From: Cordia subcordata
Taxonomy: Eukaryota; Streptophyta; Magnoliopsida; Boraginales; Cordiaceae
DNA: 64,000 nucleotides
NCBI GenBank assembly: GCA_028554755.1
Contig: JAPTOF010000015.1
Location: 13,713,501-13,777,500 of the forward strand
Direction: 5' to 3'
Positions within the stretch are counted from its first letter, which is position 1. Every line of letters starts with the position of its first letter. Made by a program: the position numbers and the translations under genes. Below the pieces are notes generated by a model. That model was not told the DNA's origin. It did no database searches and worked only from the letters and a program-made list of their open reading frames with translations. Below, piece by piece: positions 38,101-47,459 of the stretch.

Positions 38101-41100
38101 ACACTTGTTGGTGTATGTTGATGCTATCATTCTTATTTATAGTAGTTTAACTAGTATTTCCTTGGTGGCCATTCTTCTTCATAGGTAATTTGTATTACAA
38201 AATCTAGGTAATGTCTCTTTTTTCTTAGGTGTTTAGGTCCTCCCCAATTCATATGGTTTATTGCTGAGTCGACAAAACATATCTCTAGCATCTTTATTAT
38301 CCTAACATGACAAATGCTAAGCCTGACATATTACTGGTTGCATGAAATCAACTTTTGTTTTAGCATATGATGGTGATATGTCTTATGATCTGACTTTCTC
38401 TACATGAGTATTGTTGGGGCCTTATAGTATCTTATCATCATGTGGCCCTAACATTACTTACTTACATAGCAACTATCTTAGTTTTCTCATAATCCTACTT
38501 AGGTTTATTAGATAGTTGTAAAATGGATCCTACAATATCTCAAAAGCACCATGACTTATGGTCTTCTATTAAGTCCTTTACAGACTTCTCTCTATGTGCT
38601 TGTGTTGGTTCTGATTAGGCTAGTATTCCTGATGATCATGGTTACCATGTGTTTTATGGTTCAGATCTTGTCTCATCATCTACTTCAAAGTAGACTACAG
38701 TTTTTCATTTTGGCACCAAGGTTGATCATTTTTATAGCCTTTTGCGACAACAAAGTTATGTTTGTTATGATCTCCACTCTATAAGCTCTTTTTGTCTTTC
38801 TCGTCTTCTCTAACCCTTTGCTATGATAACATTGGTGCCACTTCTCTAAAAATAAACTTAGTTTATTATGCTAGGCAAAACACATAAATGTGGATGTTCA
38901 CTTTGATCACAAAAAGATGGCTCTTGAGTTTGCAGGTCCCTTTAATCTTATTAATTGACCAATTTGTCAATATCATGACTAAAGGTCTATTTGTCACTTA
39001 CTTTTACATGTTAAGGCTCACCATCTATTGCATAGTTTTGCTTATGAAGGCATGATAATAGTTGTATTGGCTTATAAGTCTAAGTTACTATTGTAATCCT
39101 AGTTTTACCATTTTTCATTTAGTTTAGCCTCACTAATACTTATCTTAGAATTGTGTCATAATATAAATGTATAACATATAGTAACTTCTTCAAACTATAT
39201 ATGGAAATTTAACATTTATAATTAGAAAGTGAAAGATGTTTTTAGTATTATGGAGAGAGTATCTGTATATAGATAGTTTTTAGGGTGTGGCTTGTATCCT
39301 GTATCTTCCTTAAGGACCTACTTTTGGTGAGAAAACCTATTCTTACAAGATTTGGTCTTTTCTGTATTATATAGATAATAGCATAGCTTATTGTGTTAAG
39401 TGTGAGATTGTAAGACGTAGAACAAGAAGAGTGAGAAAGGTAAGCATTCTTAAGCTAAAGCCTTCTCTCTATGATATATTTGCTCAGTTCATAGTGGAAT
39501 TCTCTTGTTTATCTATAGACATAGGCTGTGATGTTGAACCACATTAAATATTGTATGTCTATCTTTGCATCTTTCTTTATGTTTTATCTTCATTCAAACA
39601 CCCAATTTCTAACACACTAGTATGAGTACTAGGTTCGAGGATTGGGCAAAGAAGAAAACCCCAATTTGAAGGACTTGACATGATAGTTGTGGATATGAGA
39701 AAAGGAACACATAAATTGAGATTTGAGCTTGAAAATTGGATTTTTTGCATGGATGGACTTTAGTCACACAATACATATTATTAGAATCTTCTGGGGAGAG
39801 AAATGTGATTGTATAAACGACATTGCATTTTGACGCAAGAATTGGCTAGAAATCGACCTTGAAGTTGTTACTTTGCATACTTGAAGTTGAAGTTTGGCCA
39901 TAGGTAGATCGAGTCTTGATGGCATTGAATGAGGGTGTTCCCAAGGTTTCTTGACATGTTGAGTCTAATTTTGCAGTCTGTTTGACCAAATTTCAAGTAG
40001 ATATATGTGTTTGAGTGAATGAAGACAATGTTTAGACTTTTGAAGAAGTATGAAACTACAGAGATTAGTAGATGGACAATTGGTCTTTTGGGGTGTACAA
40101 TCACAAGTGTAGCAATTACATAAGGGAAAAGTGACAAAGACATTAAGCGGTTGTGGCGGTGTAGGCCATAAGTGTCAAAATGGCTAACTACGAGGAACTA
40201 GTGGGTTTTGCTGCAGAGAGAAGAAAAGAAATCTCATGTTGGTGAGTTTGTGCCTTGAGCAAGCAAAATAAGGCCTAGTTTATGGAACAATCATGTGGGT
40301 TCCTCTGTAGATAGTGATCACTTGTTTGAATGCTGACTTGCAGGTGATTTGTGGTTACTCAATAAAGATTAAGGGTTTTCCTATAATTGTTGAGAGAGGA
40401 TGGTGGTTAAAATAGACTAGTGAGAATCTTGAGGAAGACATGGATTGAAAGATTTATGTAAAGAGTTTGGATTGAACTCTTTTGGAAAAAACTAGTGCTT
40501 GCTTTCTCAGTGCTAATTGAGTTAGCCTTTTGAGACTAGGAAGTGCTCCTAAGTGATTTAATCTTTATCCCTAGCTATTAGAGTTACTTCATCTTGTGGT
40601 ATAGTTGTCTTGCTCATTTGCATTACTCTATATACTCGTTTAGAGGATGGATAGTTGAGTGTGAGAGCAATATGTGTGGAGGATATGGTTTTCTACTATG
40701 GTGTTCAGAAAACAGCATTCCAGGGTTTTCACTAATAGCTTATGACCACAAAGGCACTGAGATGTAGTAGCTAGTTCAATTTGTAGAACAAGGGAGCAGG
40801 CGAAGTTAGGTATTATCGTGGAAGCTTTTGGAGCTCCATTTAGTAGCCGTAGGCCAGTTCTGGGTGATTCAACAGGTGGAGATACTTGGTGATTTGCATC
40901 TTAAGAGTTGGTTTAGACTAAATTGTCATAGAGCAAGTGCATACGCTTGGAGAGTGTTTTGATAAATGGTAGAAGAGATAGTTTAAATTAGGCTAAGATG
41001 TCGGCGTCTCAAGGTTGCATAATATTGTGTGGCACTAAATTGTGAATGGACGAGGTAAAGAACCTCAAGGATTTGATGCACTGAGTCAAGGCTTATGTGA

Positions 41101-42951
41101 TGTCCTCTGTAGGGACGAGTGTGCATGAGCTAAGGCTCCCATGATGAGATCATCGGTTCTAGTCTTGGTGTGATTTAGTGGGTTGGTATTGCAACGGTGA
41201 AGACGAGTAACTTTGTGTTCATGGGTTTGATAACAAGGTGGAGTGATAGTAGCATTAGGATATTGAAGATGATATGGATGCGATTACAAGAGTTCCTTAG
41301 ATAGTCACAGGGTATTACAGATATTAGTTTGGTGTTTAGATGACCAAGTGTATGACTAAGGGAATACTACCAATACGAGTTCTATTACGGTGGCTAAGGA
41401 CTTGGGAGATGTAGGCAATGCATGACAGTGGGCCTTCCATAAGATGGAATAACAGTTTAAGCAAGAGAAACTCAGAATTGTTGATGAGAAGCAAATACGA
41501 TTCAAGGTAAAGATTTGTAGGGTGTGACTCGTATTCTAGATGTGTCTTAGGAATCCTAGTTCTAGGCAAAGTAGGAAACATGTTTCTGTAGGGATTAGTC
41601 GCTTCTATATTCTATAAATACTAGCTTAGCCTACTGTGTCAAGTGCGAGACAGTGAGATATAGAATGAGGTGTAGAGCAAGGAGAGCAAGATATATGAGG
41701 GCTTTCAAGCTTGAGCCCTCTCTGTGATATCTTCATTTGGTGCATAATGGAATTCTCTTATCTGCTTACCCTTATATGGATTAACCATGAAACACCACAC
41801 AGAGAGCTGAATCGAATTCGTCGCGAGAACAGCATAGAACAAATATATACAGAAGAAATGAAATAGTATAAACTGAAGATGATCAATACTATATCGAAAT
41901 ATTGTATATATTCAATATGCTTACCAACAGTAGCAGATTGAAAGGTGTTGATTCCTGGCATCATCACATTAAGAGACCCAGTGATAATGGTTTTTCCCAT
42001 GCCATCGCCCAGGAACACAACATTTCTCTTCTCAAATGGCACTCGAACTATCTCCTTGTATATGCCGGTCTTGATCAATATGACAAACCTACTTCCGACC
42101 AGATTATCCGGCGCGGTGTCAACAGCCTCCTGCACGGTGGCGTGGTCACAATTCCCATCCTTACACACCGTTACATTAGCCTTCAAATCTCTCGGAACGC
42201 CACCCTTGAAATCCGGATCCTTCTTCCCAACCGGCTCCCAGAAACCTTCCCTTTCCGTCTTCGGCGGGCTCCATAAATCCGTATCGTTCCCATGGATGTC
42301 ATAATTCAAGACCATGCTCACTGCATTGCTGGTTAACTCTATCAAAATGTCGAAAAACGCCGATGTCTCGTTTACTTTTGAGGAGCCATTGACGAACTTC
42401 TGGAACCCGGCCCGGCAGCTGTATTGGTACGACAATGCAGCGCTCATCCATGCACGCGCGTCCTTGATCTTTCCACGTGGCACCGCCTCGGTCGCCGTCT
42501 GGTTAATCCTGTATGCAGAATAGTTAAGAATCTCTAAACAGATCTTGGCACCAACGGTGAGGTTGGCATTAGATGAGGAGTCTTGAATGTCCTTCACCCG
42601 TGCCTGAGCTAACTTCAGGTTCTGGGAGGACAACCACATAGCCGCTTCGATAGCCGCCGGAATCGTGGGGCCGGAAGGCAAATGATCGGCTCCGGTGAAC
42701 GCTGCCTCGCATTTTGCGGGATAGCGTGATGCCTTGCAGACTGCGGACAACTTGTTTGAGAATTGTGGTTGGCTCTGCGGCTGCTGTCCCTCCTCCTGCT
42801 CCGGCTGCTGCTCCTGCTGCGGTTGCGATTTCGGTTGTGGGTGCGGCTGTTGTTTGGTTCCGGGGGAGGATAAGAAAACAACGAGGATGATGGAGATGAA
42901 GACGAGGACGACGGAGAGGAGGAGGATAGCGCGTTGGGTCAGGGCTGCCAT
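25426..42951 (-). CDS. PME51-like: Type I pectin methylesterase with PMEI pro-region (PME51-like), giant intron
   Basis: Secreted enzyme that removes methyl esters from cell-wall homogalacturonan; the N-terminal inhibitor-like domain keeps it inactive until cleaved. Exon 1 is 42951-41925 and exon 2 26111-25426. The intron of 15,813 bp starts GTAAGC and ends with a pyrimidine tract and CAG; it splits a glycine codon (phase 1), giving ATV-G-ITGDGF, exactly where PME51-type proteins continue. Product 570 aa: membrane or signal anchor at 8-29, glutamine/proline-rich linker 33-63, PMEI domain about 65-215 with cysteines 72, 81, 138 and 179, and PME domain from about 258. PME motifs: GIYKE 296-300, QAVAF 366-370, GNQDTLY with D389, VDFIFG with D410, LGRPW with R486. 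Start chosen at the methionine before the anchor (42951); the frame is open further upstream but gives no sensible leader. Both exons are undamaged. Confidence 0.88.
26112..26656 (-). other. 3' part of the PME intron
   Basis: Intron sequence between the last acceptor and the first LTR. No gene recognised. Confidence 0.6.
26657..27134 (-). repeat. 3' LTR of the non-autonomous element
   Basis: On the minus strand starts TGTTGGGATA and ends TCCCAATA (decayed CA). It shares GAGAGAACTTGAGAGCAT and ATAGAACCATTGTAAGAA with the solo LTR at 3472-3958. Confidence 0.8.
27135..27748 (-). other. Internal region of the non-autonomous element, 3' part
   Basis: Non-coding as far as I can read. The open frame at 27199-27489 on the plus strand has no recognisable domain. 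The segment continues beyond the nested copia at 32972. Confidence 0.5.
27754..27977 (-). repeat. 3' LTR of the nested copia
   Basis: On the minus strand begins TGTTAGCATATC and ends CATCA. Nearly identical to the copy at 32743-32966. Confidence 0.9.
27978..28871 (-). pseudogene. Nested copia: end of reverse transcriptase and RNase H
   Basis: 28871-28590 encodes the end of the RT region ([20 protein letters not shown], then [15 protein letters not shown]). 28403-27978 encodes RNase H motifs ([52 protein letters not shown]) up to the element end. A few stops at about 28435-28590 separate the two. The frame runs into the 3' LTR at 27977. Confidence 0.8.
29058..30612 (-). pseudogene. Nested copia: integrase core to reverse transcriptase
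   Basis: From 30612 to 30333 the integrase core is readable with interruptions ([19 protein letters not shown], then VRTDNGSEY). The open frame 30332-29058 (424 codons) starts at [11 protein letters not shown], which carries the third acidic residue, and runs through the linker to [69 protein letters not shown] at the end of that frame falls just before APRAW. The catalytic box [10 protein letters not shown] follows at about 28935. The best kept polyprotein in the window. Confidence 0.82.
30615..31481 (-). pseudogene. Nested copia: zinc knuckle, protease, pre-integrase
   Basis: 288 codons. Zinc knuckle [14 protein letters not shown] (C-x2-C-x4-H-x4-C), then protease site [16 protein letters not shown], where the glycine of the DSGA motif is lysine, and the HHCC pre-integrase segment [14 protein letters not shown] with CLDC. 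Ends with the first integrase aspartate (LVHSDV) and a stop at 30612-30614. Confidence 0.82.
31623..32300 (-). pseudogene. Nested copia gag
   Basis: The likely start is ATG at 32300 ([20 protein letters not shown]). An in-frame TGA at 32190-32192 breaks it. From 32114 the gag domain is readable: [58 protein letters not shown] and [20 protein letters not shown]. It forms the particle that packages element RNA when intact. Confidence 0.8.
32743..32966 (-). repeat. 5' LTR of the nested copia
   Basis: 224 bp, followed on the minus strand by the primer site. Matches 27754-27977 except at about five positions. Confidence 0.9.
32972..34297 (-). other. Internal region of the non-autonomous element, 5' part
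   Basis: Follows the 5' LTR and primer site on the minus strand. Open frames on the plus strand (33469-33829, 34190-34459) do not resemble proteins I know, and no gag or pol motif is readable on the minus strand. Confidence 0.5.
34298..34787 (-). repeat. 5' LTR of the non-autonomous element
   Basis: On the minus strand ends ...GATTTTCCCAACA, directly before the primer-like AGTATCAAAGCC. Its TATA-like CTTATAAATAGAGGG (minus strand) lies at about 34645-34660. Confidence 0.8.
34800..36100 (-). pseudogene. Decayed copia fragment: zinc knuckle to integrase
   Basis: Reading the minus strand with frame breaks gives a gag zinc-knuckle tail (YYCKKLGHYAFQCR-like at about 35880), the protease-to-linker region ([10 protein letters not shown], then [34 protein letters not shown]), and, after a deletion, the integrase end ([11 protein letters not shown] at about 35330, then [15 protein letters not shown]). 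No LTR is recognised. It predates the insertion of the element at 26657-34787, which lies at its downstream edge. Confidence 0.65.
36165..36371 (-). other. Unidentified open frame
   Basis: 68 codons, [18 protein letters not shown] and onwards, with protein-like composition. I do not recognise it. It lies between two oppositely oriented copia fragments and could be part of either or a captured fragment. Confidence 0.2.
36440..39053 (+). pseudogene. Decayed copia fragment: integrase end, RT, RNase H
   Basis: On the plus strand, with many stops: integrase tail ([17 protein letters not shown] at about 36625-36675), RT start (SNANIMGCK at about 37660), RT middle (ELYKAI, then [11 protein letters not shown] at about 37955), catalytic box altered to [14 protein letters not shown] at about 38105-38145 (the second aspartate is alanine), and FFLGV. 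RNase H remnants follow ([20 protein letters not shown] at about 38620, [12 protein letters not shown] at about 38827, and KTHKCGCSL). A local duplication with a period of about 110 bp is at 37368-37536. The whole is inactive. Confidence 0.7.
39054..39613 (+). repeat. Probable LTR after the decayed copia fragment
   Basis: Follows the RNase H remnant and a decayed purine tract (GAAGGCATGATAATAG). Starts TGATAATAG and ends near TTTCTAACA. The segment 39276-39540 is matched in the same orientation at 41511-41763 (shared TAGGGTGTG, CTTA.TGTG.CAAGTG-type sequence and TAATGGAATTCTCTT). Limits are approximate. Confidence 0.5.
39614..41510. other. Intron stretch with no recognised gene
   Basis: Between the two LTR-like repeats. 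A primer-like TAGTATGAGTACTAGG lies directly after the left repeat, so this may be the internal region of a non-coding LTR element. The only open frames are short (40143-39868 and 41581-41336, minus strand) and have no known features. Confidence 0.35.
41511..41763 (+). repeat. Second copy of the LTR-like repeat, truncated
   Basis: Direct repeat of part of 39276-39540. Ends about 160 bp from the PME exon 1 donor, so transposon sequence comes close to the splice site. Confidence 0.5.
41925..42951 (-). CDS. PME51-like: PME gene exon 1 (PMEI pro-region and start of PME domain)
   Basis: Codes residues 1-342 plus the first base of a glycine codon. If the donor at 41924-41923 is not used, the frame reads on to a stop at 41758, giving a 397-aa product with the whole inhibitor-like domain but only the first part of the catalytic domain. 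Confidence 0.9.
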
Positions 42952-43830
42952 GTGAAGTTTTTTAGTGCATTCGAGAAAATAGTAGAAATGTGTTGCAATA
43001 AAGCGGACAATAAGGTGTGGGGTATCTTTAGGTTTTGTTGAATTGCATGTGTTGTCTAAAAGCTTCAAATAGGACAATTATTGTTCAACCGGAATTAATG
43101 CATCATATATCGGAGTAGTAGGAGCCTAATTTTAACGATCCTGTAAAAAGCAATTTACATATACATTTCTTGCCTTCGTTTCTATCAACATTTTCTTTTT
43201 CTTTTTTCTTTTTGAGAAAAAGACATAAAAGCCCATTGTTTTTAGACATTAGACCATATGCATTCCTTAATTCTCTTTTGATCATCTCTTAGATGCTTGT
43301 ATTATGTTTTTGCTAGTTAAAATTAATGCAAAAGTTGGATGACTTTTTAAATATTATTTTACGCTTAATGAAAAAAGAAATAAAAAGTTAAAAACTTTTC
43401 CAAATATAACATTATTTATAAATGTTTTATTATTTGCCTTACTATGGTTAAATCATTAATGAATATGGAATATCCGTTTGGGAATAAGGCACAGAGCAAA
43501 TCAGAAGCAGTAATCGAAAAGAAGTCAGCAAGATGAATTTCTTTCTTCAGCTTTTGATTTTTTTTTTTTTTTCTTCTTCATGATTCATAGTTTACGATTC
43601 AGGTCAAAACTAGCTAGTCGTTCTGAACTCCACTAGATGAAGGGTTGTAAGATGGCCATGATAAGACATTTTGCCAAGCATATCTGACCCAAAGACATTA
43701 GAATTGCCTACCTGTACCCATCGAAGACCTAACGTAGGCCCAACTCCACGATACGAAACCTACAGGCTCACAGGGAAGGCTTGTACAAGGCCATCAAACA
43801 TGTGAGACCCGGAACACCAAGGTAGCAAGC
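42952..43830 (-). promoter_or_regulatory. PME upstream region
   Basis: Expected promoter and 5' leader of the PME gene. No TATA box stands out. It includes pyrimidine-rich tracts on both strands (for example about 43550-43572) and is cut off upstream by the CACTA element, so the native promoter is at most about 0.9 kb in this allele. Confidence 0.35.
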
Positions 43831-43859
43831 AGTCACTACAAGAAAAAAAGTCTTTTGTT

Positions 43860-44160
43860 ACTGCTAAAATCGGTAGCTAAATTACAAAATCAATTATTAA
43901 ATAGCATTAGCGACCAATTTTGCGATCGAAGTAAGCGGTCGCTAAATGTCTCGTCGCTAAATTCAAATTAGTGACCGATTTCGAAGTCGATCGCTAATTG
44001 TCGGTCGCTAAAAACATTCGTTGGTCACTAAAATAGCATGTACGCGCAATTCTAGAACCAGTCGCAAAACTGTTAGCAACCGATTTAGCTACCGAAGAGG
44101 CGGTCCCTAATTTTAGCTACTGACGTGGCGGTCGCTAATTTTAACTACTGTTTTGCCATC
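43860..44160. repeat. CACTA left subterminal repeats
   Basis: Repeated, alternately oriented copies of a unit like GCGACCGATTTTGCGATCG and GGTCGCTAAAT. They mirror those at the right end. Confidence 0.8.
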
Positions 44161-44544
44161 TTGTAAATTAGCAATTAGATGATAGCCTAAATGTATTATA
44201 AATTCTGTTTTGATAGAGTCCAAGTGATTTTATTCACGAGCTGATGATAACTAACAATGTTATGCAAAGATTAAAAATAAGCAGTCATTTCAGCAAAAAT
44301 TATTTAAAATTCCAATTATAAAGTGAACACGATTCAACAAAATTTTACAATTTTTCGGATCTGCCATTTCATTATAACTCATCCTAAAATTTCATCAGAG
44401 AGTAGCACATATCCTACCAACTAGATCAATTTAAAGAGAAATGATAAAGGCAAACATAGTGCACAAACATATAGGATATCCACTATCTATTCTTTTAAAG
44501 ACGAATCCATCCTGGCACCTTTGAATAATGGGTAACATTAGAAG

Positions 44545-45228
44545 AATAGAACAGCAACGATATTCCCTGGCCTCTCAATGAACTGCCTTCTGACTTCATC
44601 AGCTACTCTTGAGCACTTTGTCCAACAGTCGAACAAGCCCAAGCACTCAACAAAAATATAAGCATATAATCCAACAAGCCTCCAATAAACACTTCCAGGA
44701 TGGCAATGTCAACCTGTATGTTGATTAGTAATCAAAATACATATATTGCATGAATACAAGTACTCAGAATATAAAACGAATCTTAAGAAAGTAAAACATC
44801 CACCTTGACACAATATCGCATACCTGGTTAAAGAGCACATGAGCAAATGTAGCTACATCATCCATATAAGCATTGAATAGAATAAAATATGCAAGAGTTG
44901 TAGAGCCAATCACAAATCCTTTGATCGTAGCTTTTGTAGTATTTCCAACTGCATTAAGAACATCAGTGAGCTCTCGAACACTTTCAGGCTGCAAGTAAAA
45001 AACTCAAACCTTTGCAAGTAATCATAGCTTCAAAATTCATAAATTTACCTACAGACTCATTTCAACAATTCCTCCTACATTATTAGCTATTGGACCAAAC
45101 ATATCCATGATAAGAACATAGGTTGTAGTACTTAACATCCCTATAGTTGTTACAGCTATCCCAAACAATTTATCAAGTTGGATTTCTAGAATCATCCACT
45201 AGACTGGAGATGTGACCCAACCAAAAAG
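44545..45228 (-). pseudogene. Captured type II H+-pyrophosphatase gene fragment
   Basis: Three consecutive exons with introns between them. Exon a 45228-45049: FWLGHISSLVDDSRNPT, two stops and a frame change, then LFGIAVTTIGMLSTTTYVLI and FGPIANNVGGIVEMS. Exon b 44988-44824: [20 protein letters not shown] through [18 protein letters not shown], open. Exon c 44713 to about 44545: VDIAILEVFIGGLLDYMLIF, LLSAWACSTVGQSAQE, a stop, and frame-shifted RRQFIERPG. Introns of 60 and 110 bp keep GT/AG ends. The sequence fits the plant type II (AVP2-like) membrane pump, which moves protons using pyrophosphate. Where the native gene has two glutamine codons at the end of exon a, this copy has CTG and TAG. 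It cannot make a pump. Confidence 0.82.
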
Positions 45229-47029
45229 CTGAAAGAATGGATACACTTATGACAAGAACAAGAAGAGCTGTAGATTCCAACCAAAATAAATAATTGTTAT
45301 GCTGATAGCAACTTTAATAACTACTTAAATGATTATATTAATTCAAATAAAAATAAGTTCATATGACCAAAACCAAAGAGCAAATAGAAATATAGGTTGT
45401 TGTTATAAAACAACATTCTCAACTTTGACCTCTCAAAAGGACAGTACAAAAAGTTATCAAACAAAGTAAGAAAGAGGAATGTTGAAAACAAATCACTTTA
45501 TAAAGCTCTATAGAACTAAGTTAATGGAAAAACACCGGGAACATAATAATTTCTCTAAAGCAACTAGAGCTTTTAATCATAAAATGAAAGCTGAAACTTT
45601 TCTTTCTTTTTCATTTTTCTGTAAGACTGTAAATTATTAGAAGATTACCAACGAACTTTTTTTTATTGTAAGTAAACTTTTCTTTCTTTTTCATTTAGCA
45701 CCATGTTTTCCATTTCTTGATTGGTAATGCATGACTTCTATTGATGGAAGATTCATCAAAATTACCAAGTTTGGAAAATTTAGAGTAAAATAGAAATGCT
45801 AAATTATCATATTACGTGAAACTTATGTTAGCTGTTAGTAGAAAAGAAATGAGAAAATGGCTCTTTTGGGTTTCTATGGCGATATTTCTTTTTATAGTTT
45901 AAGTGAGGTTGATAGTAAATAATATAATACTTGTATGCATGGAGATTATTTTATTTTATTATCCAGTATTTACAGCTTCTATTGGGCTTCTTTGGAGTGA
46001 GAATTTGTTACGAGTAAAATTTCATAATTATAATTTATTTATATTATTCTATTATAATTACATTAATAATTATAATTATATAATTATAGTTATTAGATAT
46101 CACTCAAAAGTTTTCAACAAATTAGTCTTCAACTTTTCTTATACACAGTGATTAATTGAACATGATGTTGCTGTAGACTTCAATCAACTTAGCAAGAAGA
46201 AAAGAAAACCTTGATCAACTTCCTATAAAAGACCACAAGATAATATGGAGTTGTCAAATGAGAAGGTAAAGACAGGTTGATCATGTTAATATCGAAGTTG
46301 CGGAACTTTAGACAAGTATTTGGGTTGCACTTCTAGTGCTTGCGGAAAAAATGTCTTTTCAGGGATTGAACAAAATGTAATATCTTGGTCACATTAGTAT
46401 CACATCCAAATTGGTGCATGAGCTTTTCCTGTGAGGGTTTGGTTTGGAAGCAGTCATTATAAAATATTGCCTAGAGTATAAGAAATTTGTTACTTACATG
46501 TCTCCGCCTTCACAATAGCTTGTGACAATGCATATATTGGATCCCTATGAAATAATAGACATTAAAGCCATTTCCACAAAGACGGCTTTAATACTCTAGT
46601 GTTTCACCACTTTATAGAGATTACTTATTATGGTTTAGAGTTGGACAGTGATCTAATAGGAAAATGTGATGGACACCTTATCTACCCAAGCATTCTTGAA
46701 CTCCACGATGTATGAATGGTTTAATTTAGCAATCAAACTCATCTACAATAGTGACATTATTCAATTAGCTCATAACTTAAAAGTAAACCAAAAGAGAACC
46801 ATCTTGTATGTGGACAAACAAGCTTATTTTATGTCCTCAGTACACCAAGGATTAACCACCACCTGTGTCTTATCAATATGCTTCAAGGAAATTGATCACT
46901 CAATTGCAGATAATTCAAAAACAATTTAGTGTGGCAAAAGTCTGATGAATGGATAAAAATGCGCCATTCAGTTTGTTAGGATTTCAAACAGACATAGCAC
47001 AACACATATAATCTTCATTATTTCAGTTA
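45229..47029. other. CACTA interior, no recognised gene
   Basis: A/T-rich. Open frames at 45903-46151 and 46666-46929 on the plus strand have no recognised features. It may be captured intron sequence. Confidence 0.4.
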
Positions 47030-47186
47030 TGCCAAGATTGATACAACCAAGTTTATGGAAAGCTTATTGCTCTAGGATCTACAATACAAGCCTCTGAACA
47101 AGGTGAGTCTTGCCAAGATTGATACAACCAAGTTTATGAAAAGCTTATTGCTTTAGGGTCTATAATACAAGCCTCTGAACAAAGTG
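47030..47186. repeat. Short tandem duplication in the CACTA interior
   Basis: TGCCAAGATTGATACAACC and the following sequence to CAAGCCTCTGAACAA occur twice in a row (about 47031-47102 and 47111-47182) with a few differences. Confidence 0.85.
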
Positions 47187-47459
47187 ATATACTAAAGATT
47201 CTTGAGGTGAATTCCACCACGAATCTCAAGTCCCAGTCAAATAGAATTAAAGATTTCCTACAGATGCCTAAATAAAATGGATATCTAAGTCAAAATAATG
47301 AAGCTTTTAAGAAAATCAAAATGGTAAAGAAAAGAGTTGAACCTATTTACATGCACTAACCTGTCCCTTAGGCAAAACCCCATCATTGCTTTCAGAACCA
47401 TTAGACACATTTGAGGCAAGCAAATGGCCAAGAGAGACAGACTCATATCAATCGAGGGC

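Noticed and set aside
42615..42881. Arginine/serine-rich open frame on the same strand as the PME
   Set aside because: Out-of-frame shadow of the glutamine/proline-rich linker of the PME.
42952..43077. Earlier in-frame start for the PME protein (MSYLKLL)
   Set aside because: It would put about 42 residues before the hydrophobic anchor. The ATG at 42951 directly before the anchor fits the family.
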